Part shown: positions 13,701 through 25,790 of the stretch, one piece after another
How the letters are laid out: every line of letters begins with the position of its first letter
Numbering within the stretch: position 1 is the first letter of the stretch
Source: Anisakis pegreffii
Lineage: Eukaryota > Nematoda > Chromadorea > Rhabditida > Anisakidae
Direction of reading: 5' to 3'
Assembly (NCBI GenBank): GCA_035041965.1
Contig: JAPYMA010000242.1
Span: 1 to 64,000, forward strand
Length of the DNA: 64,000 nucleotides
The notes under the pieces: model-generated
Database searches by the model: none
Told to the model about the DNA's origin: nothing
What the model saw: only the letters and a program-made list of their open reading frames with translations
Made by a program: the position numbers and the translations under genes

Positions 13701-14612
13701 CATGATCGTCATTTCTGAAAAGTGGAAATTAGTCACTAAGCTAACAGTAGGAAGTGTAATAATGAAAAGGCTAATTTGCAGGTGTTCAAGGTGCATTGCT
13801 GTCGTATCTTGTTGAACCAATTTACATAACGCACTTGTTCATTGGAACATCCACAGCGGATTCGAATTTAATGTACGACGTATTACTGAGATTTGGTGAT
13901 GCACGTAAGGATGACCTGATCGTTAAATCAGCTGAAAAAGGAATAAAACCTCAGGGTGAAATGTATCATAATTGGGTTGATGGCATTGGTGAGTTGCACT
14001 CAGTTTGTTTCATTGCAACTCATTTCTATGATCAGGTGTTGTTGCTTAAGTTTCATCAAACTCGAAATGACGAACACTATGGTGCTCATTGTATTTCGAA
14101 TTTCATTTCATTTTCGAAATAAATTTCATTTATTTCGAAAGAATGAACTCGTGTGATATTGGTTTAAATCGTAATGAATTAGCTAGCAGGTTATTTCATG
14201 CCTCATATGGTCAGCAATTTATTCGAACTGTGGAAGTTCGAATAAATTGCCGACCATATGGGATAAGAATTGAGACCATATGAGACGAATGAATTGCTGA
14301 TTATGACCATGTTTGAATCATTAAATCGCAGGTACAATCGAACGTCTTGATCCAGCCACAGGACGTACAGTAACCGGATCATTATCGAGATTATGTAAAT
14401 CAGAGTTGTTCGAGAGTTGGTCACGTTTGCTGAATACACTAAATGAGGATATAAAAACGTCGACGACGTGTGCTGAAGCAAAACGACATGAATATGTTTA
14501 CATGAACGTGTTGAGCAATTTCATTGCACAGTTGAAGGCGTTGGGTTTGGGTGAATGGCAACGTAAAGATCAGTCGATTGATTCGTTCCAATTGGTTTCT
14601 TTCGATGAATGA
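4707..14612 (+). CDS. adr-1: ADAR family protein with four dsRBDs and an inactive deaminase domain (ADR-1-like)
   Basis: Exons: 4707-5126, 6995-7156, 7444-7539, 7718-7849, 8210-8287, 8721-8818, 9012-9099, 9606-9695, 10550-10670, 11294-11487, 11756-11938, 12150-12310, 12499-12590, 12984-13132, 13299-13509, 13782-13988, 14332-14612. All phases agree and give about 920 residues. Residues 1-140 are Gly/Tyr/Pro-rich with an RGG-like stretch. dsRNA-binding domains lie at about 172-240, 286-370, 389-475 and 480-553 (for example GFGKSKKAAKTDAAEKAL in the fourth). From about 560 on is an adenosine deaminase domain: VSLGTGRNW, LLSYLVEPIYI, SRLCKSELF. Against human ADAR2, HAE reads AGI, the PCG cysteine is Asn (PNG), and the MSCSDK cysteine is Ala (MSAADK). 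All zinc ligands and the proton-shuttle Glu are therefore lost. It should bind dsRNA but not edit, as described for C. elegans ADR-1, which steers ADR-2. The junction at 12590/12984 has alternatives, but none restores HAE. Confidence 0.9.
5225..5356 (+). repeat. Decayed tandem copy of part of adr-1 exon 1
   Basis: This stretch in intron 1 repeats exon 1 sequence from about 4855 to 4985. Shared blocks include CACACCATCCA, CGATATTACGGTCAA and the ACCTGCAA/GCCTGCAA region, in the same order and spacing. The copy carries stops and small changes and is not flanked by usable splice sites, so it is a dead fragment of the Gly/Tyr-rich head exon. Confidence 0.75.
6476..6545. repeat. GC-rich hairpin island in adr-1 intron 1
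   Basis: A short GC-rich block inside an AT-rich intron. It contains GGGGTC and GACCCC around a 9-base loop near 6506-6527, with further C-runs on either side. It looks like the tip of a small inverted-repeat element; its full ends are not visible. Confidence 0.35.
14204..14260 (+). other. Near-perfect 25-bp intronic hairpin in adr-1
   Basis: Arms 14204-14228 and 14236-14260 pair over 25 bases with a single mismatch around a 7-base loop (TGTGGAA). Two more base pairs extend the foot. It lies in the last intron (13989-14331), so it would be transcribed in the sense direction as part of the adr-1 pre-mRNA. A 57-nt foldback is close to the size of a pre-miRNA and would also be a dsRNA-binding site. 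A partial further copy of the arm motif (GACCATATG, then GAATTGCTGA) follows at about 14274-14300. Confidence 0.85.
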
Positions 14613-17600
14613 ATTTTACTATCGTTCCTAGCGTTGTTCTTATTATTAATATCACTTCATTAATATTACTTATTTTCTTCACAGTTTCGTTGTTATCATC
14701 AGTAATCTAGTTGTTTTTAACTGTCATTGTTATTGTTGTTGTTAATGTCCATTTTTTGAGGTTTTATGATTCATTACGCGACATTCATCAATAACGGTTC
14801 ATCACAAACCGCTGAAATTAATTCCGAAATAATGCTTATTGTTAGTTGAAAGTGCTCATCAAGGAATCGATCCTTTCATCATTCTTTATTTTACATAACT
14901 TTTGAAGGTAGACAAATGGAAGGACGCTTGTTGATTTACAGCTCTGTTGAGGATAATTTGAATGAGTCATCCGATCGCTTAAAAAATTGCTTGAAGCCAA
15001 TTTGATCGAATGATTCTAATCGCTTGAATAACGAGTAACTGTCTCGTCAAAAATCATAGTAGGTATGCGTAGGACTGGTCGGAATATTATAAACGTACCT
15101 ATTTGTCGTGTTTTATTTAGTTCATATTAAACTTTAAGCTGTTTTATTCGTTCAGTTTCATGGTTTATTCATTGAGTTATTTCTATTGTTCACTCTTATC
15201 TCATCGTCTATTTTTTCACGATGTATCTTTGCTTTCTGTATTTATTTTGTCGGTAACGTTTGCGTTCTGTTCCGCGGTATTTGTCGTATTCGTTCGCTTC
15301 AGTTTGTAGAGAATTCATTGAAATCCTTTTCTGTGTCTGTCAATCTTTGTATGCACTCTTCTGTTTTTGTCCCTTTTATTGGTTTCAAAAAGTATATGCT
15401 GTATTTTTTTTCAAATCAGGACATTCGGTTTACTGTAATTTCAAATACCGTATATAGTTTTCTTTATTTTCACACACTGAATTTTCAGTGAGCGCTGTTT
15501 GCACTTTTGCTGTTCGTCAGTTTTATGATTAACTGGAGAGAAACAAGCAACGCAACGATACTGAATTTTCCTCCTTTCCCTTTGCAGTTCTTTTTGTGGG
15601 GTTTCTCTTTCCATCCATATTCGTGAATTTTGGAACGCTTCGACAGTCTTCTTTGTTCTAAATCCATTATGACTTTATAAAAATGTTTTTGCATCATTAT
15701 TTCTATGATTCATTGCACTGATAATCGAGGACTTGCGACTTTCAGTGTTTTTTATTGCAAAACAATTCTCGATCTCCTCGCTCTATCTTCCCTAATTGGG
15801 CCTGAAAATGTTTCTCAGTTGTCCGTTTTTTTGTTTCTTTCTGTGTTTGAAAGGTGTTCTTTTTGGTTTTCTCTTTTTTTTTGAAAAGTGTCGATCGTGT
15901 TTTGTAAAACTTAATCATTTTCTCGTTAGTGAGTGTTTGTTGCGTTTTGTAATGCTTAAAATATTTTTAATGTGTTCTTTTGAGTTGCATCCGAATTGCT
16001 GCACGTTCATTATGTATTAATTCTCATACAAATGTTTCTGCTCTATTTATCAATAAAACTCCCAACCATATTCCTATTTTAGTTATCAGTTTCCATTTAG
16101 CACATCGTTTATTGAAAATTCGGCTTTTAGCAGCGCAAAAAATGCATCGAATTGTTTCTAAGTTAATGACCGAGGTATGCGCGTTGTGAATTTCCAACTG
16201 CTTTTTTTTGAGAACTTATTGATTCGATGTGCATCATGAACCGTCTAAATTTCGGTCTGTCTGTGCTGCGTAATCACTGATCCGCTAACCAATCAATCAT
16301 TCGTTCACATCAGCAGTTGTTTTCGAATGTACTCTGGTTGATTCATTTGCATGATCGATTGAATAGATCACTCGTCAGTATTTGGAAAACGCTTTGGTAG
16401 GACAACATCTCTGCTTTGAGTCAAAATCATTGCGAAACACTGATAGAATTATTTTTTTAAAAAATTGAATTGCTCCACCATTGCTTGGTGTACTTTTACT
16501 ATGTCATTTTCGAAAACAGAATTTCTCTCGAATGAATATCATCAAAAGGGTTCGTGAACAAAGAAAGCATTCTGTTACAAATGAGTTTACTGCTTTCAAT
16601 GAAGAAAGTTTTATGATTATAAGATTTTCAGTTTGAATCACAGAAAATCTTCGTCGTTGGAAAATCTCATCAGTTCTGTCTGTGATTTGAGACGACCTAG
16701 TGGAATTTTGTTATCCTTCTCTGTTTTCATTGGTTTCGACAATATTTTCTGTACCAGGAACAATCTATTTCAAAATACTGTTTTATGGAGATGTAGCTAG
16801 TAATAATGCATGCGGCGACAGCTGAACTGATTCTTTAGCAAATGTGGTTCACTTTGAGAATTTTTTGCGCGTGAAATTGCGTTCCTGTAAATTAACACTT
16901 GAGAAAACTGATCGATCGTCTTTATCAGATCAATCAGATTCTTTTGATGTCTCTGCTGAGTGAAAGCGATCAATAAGTGATCGACTAAAAGCGCTCTCAA
17001 CTTAATCTCCGATGACATATCGGTAAAAATCACTAAGTCCAATTTGGCTCAAGGGTATGACTATATTCCGCTTATCAGGTCATGAGAGCAAATACAGAAT
17101 TATCAGCAGAATACGCTGTATCGTACCGAAGTCAACCACAATGGCAAAAAAACTGATGTTGGTTAACGTTTTCTTTATGAACAAGTATTCGTTTAAAAAT
17201 ATATGGATATGGTTGGGGCGTCTGCAGTGTGCGCTTCAACCGATGGCACTCAAGTTGACCTCAAAACAGTGGAATTAAGGTCGGCTGATGTCGACTTTGC
17301 GGCGCTAATATTTGGGAGAGAACGTTTAGGGATCAAGAATTTATCAGAAAGCACATTCAGATTTTGTGAAAACGTTGAAGAGAGTGCACTGATAATGTGC
17401 CAATGAAAGTATTTGAAGTTCACCTAAAAATTTCATGAAATTCGATCGAATAAGGCAAATACAATTGAATGTTAACATCAACACGTTTAAAGGGCACGAA
17501 TACAATATGCAAATATCTTGTACGTATACATGAGAGCAAACGAAACTGTTCATTTTGTGAAAAATTCATTCATTTCATTGAACATCTCAACATTTTTGAT

Positions 17601-18289
17601 TACTCTCGGTTTCATTTGATTTCGTTCGATCGCTTGCTCATATTCGGCTTTGATGTGATGTTTCTGTGCTCTGTTAAAAGAGATTTCCATGTAGGCACCG
17701 TCTCGAAAACACAAATTGTCACAACAATAACAGCAGTAATGTTGCAATAATAACAGTAACAAAGTGAGTAACATATGCGTTATATATGTAAACCAGTAGT
17801 GGATTGACAGAAAATCTGATTTTATCAAGTTATATGATCGAAAGAAAGAATTATGATTTGGTTGAGAGAAAAGTTCCAGCAAGTGGTTGTGATCTAAAAG
17901 TATATCAGTTTTAAATATAACGTCAACCTCATAATGTCGATAATAATAGCAATGGTGTCGATGAATACCGATGAATCAAAGTTGAAAAATAATTAATTAT
18001 GCCATGCTCAGAAAACATTGTCACCTGTTTGAAATTTATTACAACTTTTTAGATGATTAGTCTCTGTTGATAATTTTGCCACAGTTACAAACATTTATTA
18101 CTTCAGTAATAAAGGATTATCATTTTCACATTGAAATGTTATACGACATTTTACGGAATAATTGAATAAAGTAAAGCATCTTTGTCTTCAATCTTCAGTT
18201 CGTCTGTGAGACCTCCTCTTGAAGCAACGAACGATTGCTAAATGATGGGATTATTGTCAGAGTTTATGGTTTTTAGGACCGCTTCACTG

Positions 18290-18338
18290 ATATGTGATTG
18301 TTTAGTTTTGTTATGTATATGTTGCATGGGAGCTAAAA
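18290..18338. repeat. Direct repeat, copy 1 of 2
   Basis: GATTGTTTAGTT, then TATGTATATGTTGCATGGG and AGCTAA, recurs at about 18611-18652 with one small gap. The two copies are about 320 bp apart in the same direction. Confidence 0.75.
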
Positions 18339-18610
18339 TGTGGTATCTTTTTGAAATGATGTTATCCATATTCCTGTTAAACAAATACTTTTATATGTAA
18401 AAGAACATTATTAGATGAATAAGCATCACTTTCATACGTAATTTATGAAAATACGTCTGAAAATAATGTTCATCCACTCGATATGATCTTTTTCGTCATG
18501 GTTTATGGGACAGAGATGATGGTTTGATTCAATCTTTAAAGCGTACTTTGAATGGTCGTACTTTGAATATTGGCATACGTCGGTGTCGAATGGAAGATGT
18601 CACGGATGCG

Positions 18611-18652
18611 ATTGTTTAGTTGCTATGTATATGTTGCATGGGAGCTAATTGT
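18611..18652. repeat. Direct repeat, copy 2 of 2
   Basis: This is the partner of the copy at 18290-18338, differing by a few bases and a short deletion after TTTAGTT. Confidence 0.75.
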
Positions 18653-18769
18653 TTATTTTATATCTCTTAGCAGACTTCAGATATGTTGCTCGCGTCATCT
18701 TATCTGAATTACACTGATTGTGAACGTATTAAATTCGTTACATAGTGATATCCTGATCATAAACATTCA

Positions 18770-19244
18770 ATGACATTAACGGCTGAATCAGTGACTGAAT
18801 CGATGAAGGAGGTTTCTCTGATTCGTGCCTATATGATTCACAGTGACCGATTGTGGGGTAGAATTATGGAACCTGGAGTGATAAGTGCATACAGATTAAT
18901 GAACATTATCGAAAAGCTGGTATGAATGTATGATGAAAAAAATTATACGTAACGAGGTCATCAGTTTATACTACGTAACCAAATACATGCATGTGTAAAA
19001 ATAGATCCAGATTAAGTCAATGTGTATTGTTTTATATAGGTTAATGACAATTTTAAAAAAGAGTAAAAAGCAAAATGACTTGACAAATGAATATCGCTCT
19101 GTGGATTTGATAAACCTCCTGCCTACCGCATTGACCTCGCCACCACTTCATATCAAACCTCATTCTGATGGTGAAAATTTTCTTCCACTTAGATTTCGCT
19201 GTCCGTACGTGATCAGTTCGTTGTGTCAGGCAAATGAATTCTAA
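18770..19244 (+). CDS. Candidate small two-exon gene, not recognised
   Basis: ATG 18770 opens a frame that runs cleanly to a GTATGA donor after 18919 (50 codons; MTLTAESVTESMKEVSLIRA at the start, then an amphipathic LWGRIMEPGVISAYRLMNII stretch). The acceptor GATTAAG at 19016 joins in phase to 19017-19244, which ends in a stop and includes NEYRSVDLINLLPTALTSPP. The predicted protein is about 125 residues. I cannot name a family, and it could also be part of a longer gene or chance open frames. Confidence 0.3.
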
Positions 19245-19511
19245 CTTATGATTCCTAAAAGCAGTGGAATTATCGTCTTATGCATTCACCCGAATAGAGC
19301 CTTCTGATTTTTGAGCACTTTTCAATTTTGAAGAAGCATTTTGATAGGGATGAATTATAGAGATTCATACACCATTCACAGATGATGTTTTATAAGTTAA
19401 TCATGAATATTTATTTGATTAAATGCATTGAAAATGAATATTTACTATGAAGCTTTGTAGGACGTCGCCTAATTAGCATTTTATTCATTCATATGATAGC
19501 GGGTAGTAACG

Positions 19512-19602
19512 GTTGATATTAACTGGTGTCCCATATCAGATTTCGTTAGTATTTGATTTTGTTTTCGTTTAATTTTCGTTCACTTTCCATGATCCATTTC
19601 TG
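19512..19602. repeat. About 90-bp direct repeat, copy 1
   Basis: The segment from TTGATATTAACTGGT through TTTCCATGATCCATTTC is matched at 20419-20509 with roughly nine in ten bases the same. No open frame explains it. Confidence 0.8.
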
Positions 19603-20418
19603 CTCAGTTCAGTTGGTGATTAACAAACGAATTGGAATCGAATAGCGCTTCACATATCATCATTCATTATTGCTCATTTTTTGGTCAGTATCTTTGCTCA
19701 CCACAACAACCAACGTTAATTTGTTAGATCGAATCGAGTTTGAGTTATTTCATTTCATTTCATCACATTATCGATCATGCTCGTTTAGAAACAAAATCTT
19801 TCAACCTACCGCATCTTTGTGGACCTTAGTTCTTCGACTGCTGATATCGACTGATAGCGCATATGCTTGGAATTTTATCGTGTCAATTTTTTCATTTGTT
19901 GGTTTTCTGCACTTTAACAACCTCAAAAAATGAAATTACCGAAGTGCATCGAGTTGTGTCGCTGTTTCTTCGCTAGATTATTTCACACTTAGGGAAGAAA
20001 ATTCGCAAGCGGTCTTAACATTGGAGCCGCATCGAAATGCGAAATTTCAGAATGCTTAACGTAATATAATGAATCTCTCTTCGAGAATGACAACTGATAT
20101 GATTTTAAGTCAGTTTGATGCCGTAATCATCACGTATTGACGGCACAAATTTGATTTAATAGTGTTCGAATCTGAACTAATTTCCTTCATTGGCAAAAAA
20201 TAGTTTTAAATATGATTTGATTGAATCGTCATGGATTTGAAGAATTGTAATTTCACATTTTTGATCTCTTATTAAGAGCTTTTTGGCGTGGTTACCAGCA
20301 TATTGCCTGAATGCCGTGAACTGTTAAGTCGAGATATGCACATACAGATATATTTACACCATCAAGGTGTATTGTGATAAGTACGCTTTACCATTAGACG
20401 CACTTTCTGTTAACATTA

Positions 20419-20509
20419 TTTGATATTATCTGGTATCCCATATCAGATTTCATTGGTATTCGATTTTGTTTTCGTTTAATTTTCGTTCGCTTTCCATGAT
20501 CCATTTCCA
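20419..20509. repeat. About 90-bp direct repeat, copy 2
   Basis: Same orientation as copy 1, about 900 bp downstream. The shared core includes CCCATATCAGATTTC and GTTTTCGTTTAATTTTCGTT. This may be two copies of a dispersed element or a segmental duplication. Confidence 0.8.
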
Positions 20510-21465
20510 TCTCTGGAAATAATCGTTCAAACTTTGGCGAGAGGTGCCCTTAAGCGTAGTGAAAATGAATCCATCTAATTGGAAGGGACTTCTCGACTTT
20601 ATTTTAATGTTCGAATCGACTCTTTTCGATCTATTTATGTGCCAAATGCCGATAGTATGATATGGTGATAATTCGGTGCACCCATTTGATATCGAGCAAT
20701 CAGTGATTTGATTGTGATTTCAGTTTATTTTTCTCCTTTCACGGTTTATGAATCGATCTGCGATCATCGAAATCAATCAAAATGACATCCAGTTTCTCAG
20801 TTGGTTCTGTGTTCTCAAACTTCCGTCAACAACTGTCATCAGTATGTTATGCTTATTATTCTAATATTTCAATAAAATGATTCTTCGCATGAACGAATCA
20901 AAACGTGCATGTCAAATGAGTGGCTGTTATCTAAAGTAAACTTCGCAGTTCAAAAGCATTTCATTTCAAACAAGCACAAGTATCTTTGAAGTAATTTTAT
21001 GTGAAATGCAACGACCATTGATCTTTCAATTACCCAACTGTGGTTGGGACTAAAGCTTCGATCATAATATGCAACAGGCAATGGCGGTATCTGTTCTAAG
21101 GAGATGCCGAGCTGTCATTTTAAAGCAACATTTTTCTATGTATTCCGTGGGAAGCTCGTATTACCCGTTACGGGTTTATCGTTCATCCTGTGCATACCAA
21201 AACTGATGAGTGTAAAAAAACCAAAAAAATGAGTATATGGTTTCTTTGAACATCATAGGTTCAGCTAATGACGTCCGACGAAGTTTCTCGTAGAGTTCAA
21301 ATGATAAATACCGACCGTAAGTTGGACCTTTGTAGACTGTTTTATGAGCACTACGAACTGAACATGTAATACCTTTGTACTTGTCGTTAGACGCTTAAAT
21401 TTTTCTTCATTGATTGTTTCAAGCAAGCAATATTGATTGCTTTCCTTTTTTCAATCCTTCTCGAT

Positions 21466-21592
21466 GATCAGAGAACATTAGTGATGATTCTTTAAAACGT
21501 GGTAGTTCAATTTAATTATATACGTTCGGCAGTGGGAGTCGTTTCTGCCAAAAAAATTGAATTTGTTGAAGTCTGAGTCTGGCTTATTGTGC
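21466..21592. repeat. Diverged direct repeat, copy 1
   Basis: ATCAGAGAACATT, TTAAAACG, TTCAATT, CGTTC and AGTCTGAGT appear in the same order at 22199-22302. It is more diverged than the 90-bp pair. Confidence 0.6.
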
Positions 21593-22198
21593 ATCGAATT
21601 TCAAGTAGGCATCTAAGGGGAATGCCACTTAAAGTTATGTGGATCGAATTGAGATTCGCAAACCTTGCCATTCGTCTGGCTCCACAAAGATCAAATCGTT
21701 GCGCAATTCAACGGCTTAATGAGTAGAATAAACGAAAAGAAATGAAGACAATGAGAGAGACTCACACCTTTTGCTCGAGCAAATATCTTTGCAAGCAAGT
21801 TGAGATGAGCAGGATTCGCTCGCTTTGAATTTAATTCTTGAGATGAATTCGTTGAATGTTGATTGAAACATATTGTTTACATCATGAGTATTAGGAATTT
21901 GCTGTTAGCTGATCGAATAGATCGGTGCGATTCATGTCATTTCATGAGTGTCTTCAAGTGGAAAAGATAGGCACCGAATCAAATCCATAAACTGAGTGTT
22001 CGCTTGAAAAAGTTCTCAGTTGTACACTACAACATGTCATTCTTCGAACATCGGTCAACATTCTCAAGTCAGACGGATCATTTTTTCTCTCAGGTGGTCG
22101 TTCAGTTCGCAATCCAATAGAATAATATTTACTTAAACAATAACATTTGCTTAAACATGATGTGATCGTTTTTTTGTTGATTAACTCACTTGCGAAAT

Positions 22199-22302
22199 AT
22201 CAGAGAACATTCATGATAGTTTATTAAAACGCGTTTATTCAATTCAGTTATCTGCGTTCAGCAGTGAGAATCGAATGATAAAAATTAAATAGTCTGAGTG
22301 TG
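22199..22302. repeat. Diverged direct repeat, copy 2
   Basis: This is the partner of 21466-21592, with the same blocks in order and several small deletions. Confidence 0.6.
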
Positions 22303-24193
22303 GCATATCGGACAGTCTTGGTGACCTCTTCGCGTTGGATGAAGCAACACGCACGATTCAATTAAAAATTGACCGTTACAGTTGTTTTTCTCAACCAATA
22401 CCAATCATAGTTATAAACAAATAATACTGGACGGCTTTCGTAGAATTTTAAACTTGCACATTACAATCACATTCGTGAATGTAGTGTGAAAGTTTGAAAT
22501 TGGCAGTAATCGAAATGTTCGAAACCATCAGCACCTTTGATAATTGTTGAACGTCGTCGGAAGAGAGTTACGGCGAACGATCTGGCAATAAACCATCTAT
22601 AAAACCCAACTACAGGCATCGTGCGAGAATTTTCTCAGTACCGACAGTTAAATACGATAGAATATCAGCCCATTCGAAACCTAACGTATTTCCTGGGTGA
22701 AAAATTTTCAGAAACTGTGCCAGAAAAAGCTGGAAAAGATCGTGAAAGGATCACATAACCCCATATGGCGTCAAAATAAATCTACTAGTACGTCATATAT
22801 ACGTATTGCTGTTTTACTGCTCAATTTTTCAAACTTCTTCAAAATTTTTCCGCGTAAATTTTACGGCTCAAAATTTCAACATTTCAAACTTCAAATCGGT
22901 CATTCGAATGCTTCGACATCGGCCGTATGGGATTGCTTTTGACTTTAGAACAAAGAGGAATTGAATATGGATTGCAGAGGAAATAGAATTGCTACTTCTG
23001 TTGACATATTTAATTGAATGCACTTAACTCCGATCAAAATTATATTCGATATATCTCATGTTACATTCGCAATCCATCGATACTTATTTATGCATTGAAA
23101 CGGACATTTAAAATATTCCTTCAATGAATCCTCACGTCTTGTTCAGCATCGATGTGTATATTACATCTTTGCAACCGTAAATATACAAATAACAATAGCT
23201 GGAGCTTTTTCGTATTTGTAATATGTAATATTTATATGTAAACATTCAGTTCCTCTACTTGCAACAATACCCTTTTTTTATAAAATCGACGCGGTATTGA
23301 CGGTGATTGCCAAATATTTGACATTGAGCATTCTTTACGACTTCGTATTATTAATGTATCTGCCAGAGACTGACGCCATTCGATCAAGAATTCATGCAAA
23401 ACTGTTATACATATATTGTTTTGTGACTGCGTAAAATTGTTAGTTGATGTGAGCACATATTTACTCTGACATATGGAAATTTGATTGTTAGTGGATGGCT
23501 GAAGTGAAGTTATCAGAGTAATATTTCATTCTTTGATGAAATTGCTGCTGTTTGACAGCGACGAAAATTTTGTTCCTTTGACGGATTGTAAATAGAGTTT
23601 ATATTGACAAAGCGATTTTTCTAGCAAGAAAATAATAGATTCTTGATGTGACCTATTCATGATGCTCGTAGATTCTGACTGAATGAACTCAATAAGCACG
23701 ATAACATCGAACGACTCAAACACTCATAATCAGAAATGGCATGTCGTTATATTGTTCACGAAACGATCACTTCAAAGAATCTCACAAAAATGTTGCGCAT
23801 AAATGCTATTCGAGCATTTATCACCCATTAGCACAAACCAGAAATCACATATTGTGAGTGATGAATATTAAAGTGAGCGGAATTTTGTTACTGTTTACTT
23901 TTGGATTTGTTAGAATGTATTTAGAGTGAATGAAGTAGCTTATGGTGAATGAGGGAGGAATGTGTGAAAGGCCTTAGAAAAGAAGTCAGCTGAATGATAA
24001 ACGGCCATCAGGTATTAAGGGAGGAAAGGATTGATCGCATAGAGGAGCAGAAATGCGACTGACAACGCACAAATGTGAAGGAGTGAAAAAAATATAGATT
24101 GAAATCTGTGAATGGAAGCGGATGGGGGAAGGGACAAAGAAGGTGCTCATTGTTTGAGTTCAAGAAATACCTGCTGAAAGCAATGATACAAAT

Positions 24194-24230
24194 GTATACT
24201 ATCAAGTAATTGTATACTATCAAGTAATTA
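24194..24230. repeat. Short exact tandem duplication (18 bp x 2)
   Basis: GTATACTATCAAGTAATT occurs twice in a row without change, which suggests a recent slippage or duplication event. Confidence 0.85.
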
Positions 24231-25609
24231 CTCACACTAGTCCTCACTACTGCTTTTTACATCGCTAATAATTATCGTGTTCGATATTGCTTGTGCGCAT
24301 TTAGTGGGTGCTATTGTGGAATATTTATAAAAATTCTTTAAAAACAGTTTTCGGCTTTACCTTTTCATCCGCATGTGACAAACAACGACATTATGATGTT
24401 CGCTCGGCTCTGTCATTCACCGTTTAAGGTTTGTATTATTCATCATTATCAAAATCAATTGAGGGATTATAACAAAATGTAATCAATTCTTAAATTCCTC
24501 CAAAATTTCTGTTCATTTTTAGTCAATGATCAATATTTTCTGCAAGCTAATTTGAAAGATTAATCGATAAGCAGTAATCCAGAAAGACTTTCCAAATTGG
24601 AACGGTGAATATATAATGAGACCAAATTTTGCTGATTGATCGTGAATATCATTGTACCGCTGTAATAAGATGGCATCATTTGATGCAACTGTCTCTTTAA
24701 AAATAATTTTTAAAAGTCAATAAGATCAACGTAAACTCCTCATTTAATCTATCGTTCAAAATCGATTCATTTATTTAAAAATATGCATTATCCACATTTC
24801 AAAGTGAGCTCTTTATGCTCATCCAGAGATTTGTTGCAGTTAGGCGGGGATGAATTCACTGACTGTTGCACACCAGTCGCAAGTAATAATTTTTCTTGTA
24901 AATTCTACTTGATAGTATTTTCTACAGTATAAAATAACAACATCACATCTTTGACAATCCATTCATTTGATTGATTTACCGACCATTTTGTAAGCGCACT
25001 CTACTAACACTTATTGATATGAAAATATTCGTTTCTGGTGTGAAAAAATTCATATCGTTTCGTGAACAGTCAATTTTTGTGCATTTCCTTCAAATTTACT
25101 TTTGAGGCAGATTGTGATCGATCACGAAGTAATGCAACTAGGTTTGAAACGCATTAAACCGAATGGATCTCTTATCTTATGATACTTTTATCAAATACAT
25201 GTTGATTTTTTGGAAAATCCGGAACAATTCAATTCCACTGATGGCTGAAAATTTGGTCGAACCACTGACGAGTCATATCATTTATATTTTTATTGCTCAT
25301 TCATCATGCAGATCGATGCGAAACCAAGAGTGTTTCTGTTGGCCATTATTCAATTCAATCAAGATTTGTTTAGCTGTCAGATGAATGAGTCAATATTGCA
25401 AGGAAAAACGACAATCGGCACAACAAAATTATCAGAAACTTTAGTGTTATCTATCGCCCTTTTTCTCAGCTGTCATCGAATGACCGATTTATCGCATTAC
25501 TCACTCAATCAAACTCTCATTTCAAACAGCCTACACACCAACTCTAATCAGTCTCAATTTCATTCGTGTCAATGCACTGCAAAATAACGTTATGAACTAG
25601 TCGAAATAG

Positions 25610-25790
25610 TGTTCGGAAGGGATCCCACGGGGGAGAGGAGCCGGACTGTTTCTGGTGAATCATTTCCCCCGCGAGTACCGGAAAAGTTTCAATCCCTTCA
25701 GTTGTAACACCGGAGGGGAGGGAATTCTTCAAATACAATCACCTGCGGGAGCCCCCACTCTCTGCTTGCACCTTGGGGAATATAATTTGG
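25610..25790. other. GC-rich island of unknown origin
   Basis: About 180 bases with G- and C-runs (ACGGGGGAGAGGAGCCGG, ACACCGGAGGGGAGGG, GCGGGAGCCCCC) stand out against flanks that are about two-thirds A+T. Open frames cross it on both strands without family resemblance. It may be a fragment of a mobile element or an inserted foreign segment. Confidence 0.5.

Larger units (their letters stand above)
14613..18769. other. Gene-poor stretch after adr-1
   Basis: I see no supported gene. 14640-16000 is T-rich and includes the presumed adr-1 3' UTR. A short ATG-led frame ends at a good donor near 16173 (motif MHRIVSKLMTE), but its partner exons are not evident. A frame at 17203-17406 reads somewhat protein-like, without family resemblance. 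Confidence 0.5.
19245..25609. other. Gene-poor stretch with old repeats
   Basis: Apart from the duplicated segments listed separately I see no convincing exon. An open frame at 22697-22942 begins beside an acceptor-like TTTTCAG but has no recognisable content. Confidence 0.5.
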
